Positions 7,767 to 12,283 of a stretch of DNA of 12,283 nucleotides are shown here, piece by piece. The stretch comes from Acidimicrobium sp. BACL17 MAG-120823-bin42. GTDB taxonomy: Bacteria; Actinomycetota; Acidimicrobiia; Acidimicrobiales; Ilumatobacteraceae. Positions within the stretch are counted from its first letter, which is position 1; every line of letters starts with the position of its first letter. The notes below the pieces were generated by a model, which saw only the letters and a list, made by a program, of their open reading frames with translations, made no database searches and had not been told where the DNA came from. The DNA is taken from NCBI GenBank assembly GCA_001438985.1, contig LIAZ01000017.1:1-12283 (forward strand), read 5' to 3'. A program made the position numbers and the translations under genes.

Positions 7767-8381
7767 TTACGCAGCGCGGTAACCCTCTGCATCCGAACGT
7801 GCAGTGGCGATGCCGAGGATCAGAAGTCCGTAGCCAGCCTTTGCAAGAATGTCGGAGATTGAGTAACCAACCTGAATAACGGTTGCTGATTCTTCCGTTG
7901 AAAGACTGAAAATCTTCGATACGAAAGTGGTGGAGTCACCGAGTAGGTAGAAAATTGGGTAGATAGTCCATGTGACAACCAACACGTAACGAAGGTTGTT
8001 GAGCTTCTTGCCAATTTCGCCGGTCTGTGACTTGAGCGTTTTGCCAATGGTGCCTGCGAACAATTCGTAGAGCACATAGAGCATGAACGCAAGTGAAATG
8101 AAGAACCAAACGTAGCGTTCGGTGCTGCCATGTTCTGCAACTTCTCCTGGGTATCCGGTTGCAATCATCAGAAGTGCTGCGACCACCAAACGTGGGGTGA
8201 TCTTCTTAGCAACTTCCTTTGATACACCAGCCACCACAACAAGCTCTGCTACCAACAATGGAACGGTGAGTAGCCAGTCTGCGTAGCGGTAGCCCTCATT
8301 CCATGTGCCAGCGGCGAAGTTCTCGAACATTCTCCAGTAGTGATACCCGGCAACGCCGCAGATCACTGCCGACATGGTCAC
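7767..8381 (-). CDS. Proton-pumping rhodopsin, helices B-G (main part of a frameshifted gene)
   Basis: This is the larger part of a type-1 rhodopsin, a light-driven outward proton pump in the cytoplasmic membrane, of the proteorhodopsin/xanthorhodopsin/actinorhodopsin group. Using numbering of the repaired 251-residue protein, helix C holds RYADWLLTVPLLVAE with the proton acceptor Asp82, Thr86 and donor Glu93 (a DTE motif). His61 (GYHYW) matches the His partner of the acceptor, Leu90 at the colour-tuning site predicts green absorption, and helix G has Asp224 and the retinal Lys228 (SDILAKAGYG). The frame begins at GTG 8381 without helix A. Helix A is encoded just upstream in another frame (8378-8533), the two overlapping by GTGA after an 11-bp duplication. 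No retinal-synthesis gene lies nearby. Translation of this part may rely on reinitiation; ATG 8375 is an alternative start. The helix E segment VWFFIS has Phe where, in my alignment by eye, antenna-binding xanthorhodopsins have Gly. Confidence 0.93.
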   Translation of the reverse strand: MTMSAVICGVAGYHYWRMFENFAAGTWNEGYRYADWLLTVPLLVAELVVVAGVSKEVAKKITPRLVVAALLMIATGYPGEVAEHGSTERYVWFFISLAFMLYVLYELFAGTIGKTLKSQTGEIGKKLNNLRYVLVVTWTIYPIFYLLGDSTTFVSKIFSLSTEESATVIQVGYSISDILAKAGYGLLILGIATARSDAEGYRAA

Positions 8382-8533
8382 TGCGCTTCTACTGCGCTTC
8401 GGTAGTTAGCGGAAACGCGGCTACGTGAAATAAGGAAGAATACGAATGCGATACCTAGCGTTGCTGTTGCAAACGATAGGGCGTTGTACACCAGGTTGTA
8501 ATTGCTTACAACTAGTCCGGTTGCTTCTGTCAT
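8378..8533 (-). CDS. Rhodopsin N-terminal fragment, helix A (51 residues, ends early at the duplication)
   Basis: ATG 8533 opens a frame of 51 residues that ends at TGA 8380-8378. It has a short polar N-terminus, one hydrophobic helix (about residues 15-36) and a basic loop SRSRVSANYRSAV, which is what a rhodopsin N-terminus, helix A and A-B loop look like. The last three residues (EAQ) are read from the duplicated bases. Deleting one 11-bp unit makes the frame run straight into the helix B-G frame as NYRSAVTMSAVICGV. An in-frame TAG lies nine codons upstream of the ATG, so 8533 is the first possible ATG. A GAAAGG string at 8550-8545 is 11 bases away, a somewhat long spacing. Whether this is a broken gene, a switchable one, or half of a two-chain rhodopsin cannot be decided from sequence alone. 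Confidence 0.88.
   Translation of the reverse strand: MTEATGLVVSNYNLVYNALSFATATLGIAFVFFLISRSRVSANYRSAVEAQ
8380..8401. repeat. 11-bp tandem duplication that frameshifts the rhodopsin gene
   Basis: ACTGCGCTTC occurs at 8380-8389 and again at 8391-8400, an 11-base period with only the last base of the unit differing (T at 8390, G at 8401). Eleven is not a multiple of three, so the second copy shifts the reading frame. Removing either unit fuses helix A to helix B in one open frame. Loss or gain by replication slippage is the simplest origin. Confidence 0.9.
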
Positions 8534-8593
8534 GTTGATGTATGCCTTTCGGTCGGCCTAGAAATCGAATGATTCCTATGAAGAGCCAGTCCC

Positions 8594-8622
8594 ATCTTTC
8601 CCCTCATTTGCCCGCTGTGCAA
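8594..8622 (-). promoter_or_regulatory. Possible rhodopsin promoter
   Basis: On the minus strand TTGCAC (8622-8617) is separated by 17 bases from AAAGAT (8599-8594). The -35 is fair and the -10 is poor, leaving a leader of about 55 bases before the ATG at 8533. It lies in the 161-bp space shared with the divergent small genes. No other better pair was found in that space. Confidence 0.25.
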
Positions 8623-8680
8623 GCCATTGATTGTTACAGTCTTATGACAGATCGATTGCCCCAACAGCACCCCGACGCTG

Positions 8681-8689
8681 TGCGATAAT
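8681..8689 (+). promoter_or_regulatory. Extended -10 promoter, leaderless, for the small membrane-protein pair
   Basis: TGCGATAAT contains an extended -10 (TGn) and a five-of-six match to TATAAT. It ends five bases before ATG 8695, so the transcript should begin at or within a base or two of the start codon. No Shine-Dalgarno sequence would fit in between. There is no clear -35, which extended -10 promoters tolerate. Confidence 0.55.
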
Positions 8690-8694
8690 GGGAT

Positions 8695-8883
8695 ATGACC
8701 CCAAAGAAGATCCTGCAGGCCACCACGCTCTTCGCGGCTGGCGCCAGTCTGGTGATGAGCATTTTTCTTTACTTCAGTGGAGACGAAGTGTTTGACCGTT
8801 TAAATGGCATTTACGTAGGCGTTTGGGTGCCATCAATTCTTTCATTGGGCACATTTTTGCTCGCGGGCCAAAGGGACAAATAA
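8695..8883 (+). CDS. Small two-helix membrane protein of unknown function
   Basis: I do not recognise a named family. The 62-residue protein has a short positive N-terminus (TPKK), a first hydrophobic helix at about 7-28, a short acidic loop (SGDEVFDRLNG), a second helix at about 39-58 with the pattern VGVWVPSILSLGTFLLAG, and a basic end. The two charged tails suggest a hairpin with both ends in the cytoplasm. It starts at ATG 8695 directly behind an extended -10 promoter and is followed three bases later by a 37-residue membrane protein. It is divergent from the rhodopsin gene, with 161 bases between the starts, so shared control is possible but not shown. The clean helix pattern, good promoter and tight partner support a real gene. 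Confidence 0.72.
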   Translation: MTPKKILQATTLFAAGASLVMSIFLYFSGDEVFDRLNGIYVGVWVPSILSLGTFLLAGQRDK

Positions 8884-8886
8884 GCC

Positions 8887-9000
8887 ATGTCTCAAGCAGC
8901 ACTCTTCGGTTTTGGGTGTGTGATTTTCTTTGTGGTATTTACTGGGGCGCTGTTCTACGGAATGGCAACGGTGAAGGAAATAGCAGACCGATCGAAATAA
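8887..9000 (+). CDS. Single-helix membrane microprotein, 37 residues
   Basis: The frame starts with ATG three bases after the stop of the 62-residue membrane protein and ends with TAA at 8998-9000. It encodes one hydrophobic helix (about residues 5-27, with FGCVIFFVVFTGALFYGMA) and a short charged tail (TVKEIADRSK). AAGGG, 11 bases upstream, is a weak binding site, so coupling to the gene before it is likely. Its stop is four bases from the end of the convergent short-chain dehydrogenase. I do not recognise a family. It is short enough that automatic annotation would often miss it; tight spacing and a proper helix with charged tail argue that it is made. Confidence 0.55.
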   Translation: MSQAALFGFGCVIFFVVFTGALFYGMATVKEIADRSK

Positions 9001-9004
9001 CGTC

Positions 9005-9742
9005 TTACATTTTTTGTGTAAGTCCGCCATCGACAACAAAGACTTGGCCCGTCGCGTAGGTGGTTCGCAGTAGGCCAAGCGTTGCTTCCACGCAATCATC
9101 GGGTGTGGCAGAGCGACCAAGTGGGGCAATAGCACGAACACCCGCATGCTGATCTTGCCAGTCCATCGTCCACGGGGTTTCAACAAGGCCAGGAGCAACC
9201 GCGTTCACCCGAACTGGACCACAGCTCTTTGCTAACAACAGCGTCATGTGATTAAGCGCCGCCTTCGACATGGAATAGGCGATCGAACTTCCGACTGGTC
9301 GAACACCAGCAATTGAGGTAATGGTGATCACATTGCCATCGTCGCTCTTCTTCAAAAGGGGCATCGCGGCTTTGGTAAGCGCCCACGTGCCCCACACATT
9401 CACAGCAAATGTCTTTTGGAAGATCTCGTCGGTGAGTGCTTCCAAGTCGTGATGCGCAACGAGTGAAGTCCAACCTGCATTGTTAATCAAAATATCAAGT
9501 TTTCCAAATCGCTTGATGGTTTCATCGAGCAAGTGTTGACCGGCATCTTTATCGCTGATGTCTGCCTGCACGTAAATTGCGTTCGCACCAATTTTTGCAG
9601 CAACGGCTTTTCCGGCATCAACTGAGTTTGCAGAGTTGACGACAACACTCGCACCAAGTTCGCCGAGTCGCAGGGCAATTGCTTCGCCAATGCCACTCGA
9701 TGATCCAGTAACGATGGCAACTTTGCCGGTGAACTCGCTCAT
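9005..9742 (-). CDS. Short-chain dehydrogenase/reductase (classical SDR)
   Basis: This is a 245-residue NAD(P)-dependent oxidoreductase with a single Rossmann domain. Motifs in order are the nucleotide-binding TGSSSGIG at 12-19, NNAG at 87-90, structural Asn115, catalytic Ser143 (ITSIAG), Tyr156 and Lys160 (AYSMSK), and the PG turn of NAVAPGLVETPW. The C-terminal FVVDGGLTQKM is usual for FabG-like members. The substrate cannot be told. ATG 9742 is chosen because GAGG lies five bases upstream; ATG 9745 would overlap the previous stop as ATGA with only two bases after GAGG, and ATG 9772 is too far inside the upstream gene. The overlap with the DDAH-like gene implies translational coupling and perhaps a shared pathway. 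The 3' end faces the 37-residue gene with four bases between, so read-through in either direction would make antisense RNA. Confidence 0.92.
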   Translation of the reverse strand: MSEFTGKVAIVTGSSSGIGEAIALRLGELGASVVVNSANSVDAGKAVAAKIGANAIYVQADISDKDAGQHLLDETIKRFGKLDILINNAGWTSLVAHHDLEALTDEIFQKTFAVNVWGTWALTKAAMPLLKKSDDGNVITITSIAGVRPVGSSIAYSMSKAALNHMTLLLAKSCGPVRVNAVAPGLVETPWTMDWQDQHAGVRAIAPLGRSATPDDCVEATLGLLRTTYATGQVFVVDGGLTQKM

Positions 9743-10602
9743 CATGACCTCGCCAATGGGGCTGTGAGGCATGTCGGTCCACCGTCGCCCTTAACCGCGA
9801 CGTTGTTACCAGCGAACACATGAACCTCAACGCCACCTTCGCGAAGTTTGCCTTCAATTTCTGGGTTGCCTGCGGCTAGTACCACGACATTTGGTCGAAT
9901 GGTCAAAATGTTTGCGCCTTGCGTGAGCATCTCTTTTTCGCTCACGGTGAACCACGAAATTCCGCGCGACTCCAAAAACTGCAACAGCCGAACTGGTGCA
10001 AGTGGTTCGTACACCACCGCTTTGTCGTGCGCGATAGGCGACAACACCGACATCAGGTGTAGCACTGCGCCTGGTCCTTCATAATGAGGAAGGTCGAACG
10101 AAAATACGTCAACACCATGTGGTGTGAGTAGCGCGCGTATTTGATCGATACCGGCCTGGTTTGTTCGATAGCCGTGACCGATGAGCAACGTTTTGGCATC
10201 GAGCCACACTTTGTCGCCGCCGTCGGCAAATGCCGGTTCGGTAAGTTGACCAAGAATCGGCACGCCAATGCGCTCTAAGTCGTTGCGAAACTCGGCAGGC
10301 TCGGGTGAGCGAACTGGCTTGGCCATGCGCAGCAAAATGGCGCCATGTGGCGTCATGATCATGGGGTCGTGCATGTATACGGCATCGACAAGGCCCTCAA
10401 CTGGGGAGGCAACGTCAACTTGGCAGCCCAGACTTTCAAGCAAGTTCGTGAATTGTTCGTGTTCTTTCAGTAGTTCGGTGGTGTCGGGCATGCGCCAGAA
10501 ACCCTCTTCTACGAATTTGCCAACGGTGGTTGGTGTACGAACAAGGACTCGTGAAAGTTGCGACACCATGTCTGGTGTGCCCCATATTGTTGAAGTATTC
10601 AT
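9742..10602 (-). CDS. DDAH / arginine deiminase-family hydrolase
   Basis: The 286-residue protein belongs to the guanidino-group-modifying enzyme superfamily, whose members attack a guanidine carbon with a Cys. By overall length it is closest to NG,NG-dimethylarginine dimethylaminohydrolase, which releases citrulline and dimethylamine. Expected residues are present: His79-Asp80 (YMHDP), Asp127-Gly-Gly-Asp130 (FADGGD), Arg146 (GYRTNQAG), His182 (GAVLHLMSVLSP) and the nucleophile Cys278 (GGPTCLT) close to the C-terminus. No signal peptide is seen, so it should be cytoplasmic. It could instead act on arginine, agmatine or another guanidine; the sequence does not settle this. ATG 10602 has GAGGGAG just upstream, and the space to the divergent lipoprotein gene is only 40 bases. 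The short-chain dehydrogenase gene overlaps its stop codon, making a two-gene operon. Confidence 0.88.
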   Translation of the reverse strand: MNTSTIWGTPDMVSQLSRVLVRTPTTVGKFVEEGFWRMPDTTELLKEHEQFTNLLESLGCQVDVASPVEGLVDAVYMHDPMIMTPHGAILLRMAKPVRSPEPAEFRNDLERIGVPILGQLTEPAFADGGDKVWLDAKTLLIGHGYRTNQAGIDQIRALLTPHGVDVFSFDLPHYEGPGAVLHLMSVLSPIAHDKAVVYEPLAPVRLLQFLESRGISWFTVSEKEMLTQGANILTIRPNVVVLAAGNPEIEGKLREGGVEVHVFAGNNVAVKGDGGPTCLTAPLARS

Positions 10603-10611
10603 GCTCCCTCA

Positions 10612-10617
10612 ACCGTA
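10612..10617 (-). promoter_or_regulatory. Possible -10 (TACGGT) for the DDAH-SDR operon
   Basis: On the minus strand TACGGT ends nine bases before the ATG at 10602, which would give a leader of only two or three bases. No convincing -35 is seen. It is offered because the whole divergent space is 40 bases and must hold promoters for both directions. Confidence 0.22.
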
Positions 10618-10630
10618 GCAACGCAGCACC

Positions 10631-10636
10631 TACTGT
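10631..10636 (+). promoter_or_regulatory. Candidate -10 (TACTGT) for a leaderless lipoprotein mRNA
   Basis: TACTGT ends six bases before GTG 10643, the same hexamer and spacing as upstream of ftsK. GGAG at 10637-10640 is only two bases from the GTG, too near for normal Shine-Dalgarno use, so leaderless translation fits better. Confidence 0.35.
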
Positions 10637-10642
10637 GGAGTT

Positions 10643-11224
10643 GTGAGATTCGTACGCAAGATAATTGTGTTTACCGCTATCGCCGGAGTATTGGCTGGAT
10701 GCGCGCTAAACGACACCCCAAGTGGATCGAACGTGGTTCCAAGTGGTTCGACCATGGTTGAACCAATATCTGACACCGTGGCTCCCGAAGTGGCTGATTC
10801 CACGCCTGAAACCGTGCCCACGACTGTTCCTGAAACCACGACAACACTTCCCGAGGTAGACCTTAAGTGTGTGACCATTTTGAAGTGCCAGTTTTCGTAT
10901 CTTGTTGGTGCTGACTACTCACTTCTCAAGCTTGAATTTACCGATTTCAGTGTCGCCAATTTGCAAGGTGCAAAATTCGTACGCACAAACCTCAAGCAGT
11001 CCACGTTTATTCGGGCCGATCTTTCGAATACCGATTTCACGGGAGCAAATTTAACGAGCGCGAACTTCACAGGCGCAAATGTTGCTGGCGCTAATTTCAC
11101 TAATGCCAATTTCACCAGCACAGTGATTTGTGGTCTTGACTTAGAGACAGCGATTGGGGTGACTCAAACCCAATTGAACGATGCGCAGATGTACAGGACG
11201 AAAGGCAATAAGTATTGTCCGTAG
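10643..11224 (+). CDS. Pentapeptide-repeat lipoprotein
   Basis: The 193-residue product begins with a lipoprotein signal peptide: basic RFVRK, a hydrophobic core and lipobox LAGC with Cys20 as the predicted lipidated residue. It should therefore be anchored on the outer face of the membrane. A Ser/Thr/Pro/Glu-rich linker (about 25-73, with PETTTTLPE) leads to a pentapeptide-repeat domain of A(N/D)(L/F)xx units at about 92-160, such as ANFTGANVAGANF, which should form a right-handed beta-helix. Four further cysteines flank that domain (VDLKCVTILKC, VICGLD, KYCP) and could form disulfides. The function of such exported pentapeptide proteins is not known; DNA mimicry as in Qnr proteins is unlikely outside the cell. 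GTG 10643 is the only start that keeps the signal peptide. The last 10 bases overlap the next gene. Confidence 0.85.
   Translation: MRFVRKIIVFTAIAGVLAGCALNDTPSGSNVVPSGSTMVEPISDTVAPEVADSTPETVPTTVPETTTTLPEVDLKCVTILKCQFSYLVGADYSLLKLEFTDFSVANLQGAKFVRTNLKQSTFIRADLSNTDFTGANLTSANFTGANVAGANFTNANFTSTVICGLDLETAIGVTQTQLNDAQMYRTKGNKYCP
10718..10759. repeat. 21-base tandem repeat in the lipoprotein linker
   Basis: Two adjacent 21-base units, 10718-10738 and 10739-10759, agree at 18 positions and encode PSGSNVV and PSGSTMV. The unit is seven codons, so copy changes keep the frame and would only alter linker length between the lipid anchor and the pentapeptide domain. Confidence 0.75.
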
Positions 11225-11784
11225 AAATTCAGCGCGCAGTTGATCGCACGCCGCAACCCTGGAAAAACGGACTGGGTGTGCAATACGAAATTATGTGCGA
11301 TGGATCTCTTCCTGATGATTGGACGTGGAGACTTTCCACGGCGGACATTACGCAAGATGTGCCGTTCTCGGTTTTCCCAGGAGTGAATCGTGAGTTTTGT
11401 GTTGCCGACGGCAACGGAGTGGTGCTCACGATCAATGGTGTTGAGCACCGATGTGAACCAGGCTCAATTACGAAATTCCGTGGCGACGATGAGGTGCATG
11501 CAACGCTGATTGACGGACCAATGAAGGCACTGAATTTGATGGTGCGCGACGGGGCAGGGGAAAAACACCTGCATCTTGTGCGCGCCGGTGACTCAATAGG
11601 TCTGAATAGTCAATGTGTGCTGGTATCAATTATCGAGCAAGCAATTCTGGACATGTCTACAGGTGAGGTTGCATTAGACCGTCTGGACGCTGTGTTGTTT
11701 TTTGATCATGGGATTCGGGATACGAGTCATGTTTGTCAGGTAGCTCGTGGCACTGTTGTAGTGATGGCTATTGAGGGTAATTAA
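11215..11784 (+). CDS. HutD/Ves-family cupin-like protein
   Basis: The 189-residue protein matches the HutD/Ves family by the pattern PWKNGLGVQYEI near the N-terminus, WRLSTADI, DVPFSVFPGVNREF, a central KFRGDDEVHATLIDGP and ALNLMVRDG. Family structures are two-part cupin-like barrels. HutD is found with histidine-degradation genes, and Ves of E. coli is tied to cold growth, but a biochemical role is not settled. No hut genes are seen here, so I give no gene symbol. The start is TTG 11215: AAAGG lies nine bases upstream and the WKNG motif needs nearly the whole N-terminus. It overlaps the lipoprotein gene by 10 bases in another frame, implying coupled translation. A later ATG would remove the conserved WKNG region. 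Confidence 0.85.
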   Translation: MSVEIQRAVDRTPQPWKNGLGVQYEIMCDGSLPDDWTWRLSTADITQDVPFSVFPGVNREFCVADGNGVVLTINGVEHRCEPGSITKFRGDDEVHATLIDGPMKALNLMVRDGAGEKHLHLVRAGDSIGLNSQCVLVSIIEQAILDMSTGEVALDRLDAVLFFDHGIRDTSHVCQVARGTVVVMAIEGN

Positions 11785-11806
11785 TCTGCTTCGAGTCAGC
11801 AGTTAC

Positions 11807-12283
11807 TTATTTGCGGGGATGTGCAAACAGAAATTGCAAGATTTGTTCGGTATAGCCATCAACCCATTGGTGAGATACCTCTTGGTAATTGATTAACTGA
11901 ACTTCAAATCCGCTCTTGCAAATCCAATGGAATTTCTCTTTATTTGGCATTACGTATTCATTTGGCGAGATATTGCACTGGTTCACTTTCGTAAATTCGG
12001 CAATGGAGTGATAGATGGAAGGCGTTTCAAATTTTCCTCCTCCATGAAATGGAACAGTTGGATCAAGATTTCCATGCAAATGAATGACTGAAACTGGTTG
12101 AGTTGGATTGCATGAGTCATCTACAAGTGCTCCCGTGACCACTGCAACCGCGGTGATCTTGTCGGATAATTCACAAGCCAGCCTGTAAGCCATCATTCCG
12201 CCGTTGGAGTGTCCCATTGCCCATACACGACTTGCATCAATGGTTGCTTGTGATTCGAGGTAGTCAATAATGGTCGAGGTCAG
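11807..12283 (-). CDS. LpqC / PHB-depolymerase-like esterase, C-terminal part (5' end cut by window edge)
   Basis: The frame is open to the window edge, giving 158 visible residues of an alpha/beta-hydrolase. The nucleophile elbow GHSNGG is preceded by IDASRVWAM and followed by MMAYRLACELSD, as in LpqC and polyhydroxybutyrate-depolymerase-like esterases. The acid is probably the Asp of HLHGNLDPTVPFHGG and the base the His of VSHQW. These enzymes are often exported and hydrolyse polyester or feruloyl-type esters; the signal sequence would lie outside the window and the substrate is unknown. ATG 12217 is internal to the fold and not the start. Three cysteines (DDSCNPT, NQCNIS, ICKSG) would suit disulfides in an exported protein. 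Its bases are clearly richer in A+T than those of the core genes. It is convergent with the HutD-like gene, 22 bases apart. Confidence 0.85.
   Translation of the reverse strand: MTSTIIDYLESQATIDASRVWAMGHSNGGMMAYRLACELSDKITAVAVVTGALVDDSCNPTQPVSVIHLHGNLDPTVPFHGGGKFETPSIYHSIAEFTKVNQCNISPNEYVMPNKEKFHWICKSGFEVQLINYQEVSHQWVDGYTEQILQFLFAHPRK

Noticed and set aside
7767..9000. Rhodopsin plus small membrane genes as a novel multi-protein light system
   Set aside because: There is no retinal or carotenoid synthesis gene, no transducer and no sign beyond adjacency that the small proteins work with the rhodopsin. I kept the separate observations and not the combined claim.
9004..9022. CTTACA/TGTAAG inverted repeat at the end of the short-chain dehydrogenase gene
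   Set aside because: The stem is six A/T-rich pairs, the T run is in the loop and not after the stem, and most of it is coding. It is not a convincing terminator.
11786..11802. CTGCT/AGCAG hairpin between the convergent HutD-like and esterase genes
   Set aside because: Five pairs with a seven-base loop and no U run on either strand are too weak to call a terminator.

Overview
This is a piece of a bacterial chromosome, most likely from an aquatic actinobacterium. Base composition is moderate, about half G+C. The backbone genes (rnj, ftsK, rimO, pgsA, cinA in one direction) follow a common actinobacterial order. A type-1 microbial rhodopsin lies just past them, and several genes look leaderless. 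The Thr/Pro-rich linker in a lipoprotein is typical of Acidimicrobiia, so I favour that class (freshwater or marine), but this is inference and not a placement.

Positions 1-7710, plus strand, hold core genes. They are the C-terminal two thirds of ribonuclease J, a full FtsK DNA translocase, an SMP-30/gluconolactonase-like enzyme, and a tight rimO-pgsA-cinA operon with gaps of 5 and 2 bases. A strong GC-rich hairpin (7721-7751), flanked by A and T tracts, ends this block and can serve both strands.

Positions 7767-9000 are the most interesting part. A green-type proton-pumping rhodopsin on the minus strand is broken between helices A and B by an 11-bp tandem duplication (8380-8401). Removing one copy restores a 251-residue protein with every key residue. 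As it stands, helix A (51 residues) and helices B-G (204 residues) are two reading frames that overlap by GTGA. Divergent from it is a two-gene unit of tiny membrane proteins (62 and 37 residues) behind an extended -10 promoter placed so close that the mRNA should be leaderless.

Positions 9005-12283 are accessory. A minus-strand pair (a DDAH/arginine-deiminase-family enzyme and a short-chain dehydrogenase, overlapping by a few bases) is divergent from a plus-strand pair (a pentapeptide-repeat lipoprotein and a HutD/Ves-family protein, overlapping by 10 bases). The window ends in the C-terminal part of an LpqC/PHB-depolymerase-like esterase on the minus strand. That stretch is visibly richer in A+T than the core genes.

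I see no RNA gene, CRISPR array, insertion sequence or prophage gene. No gap between genes reaches 300 bases.
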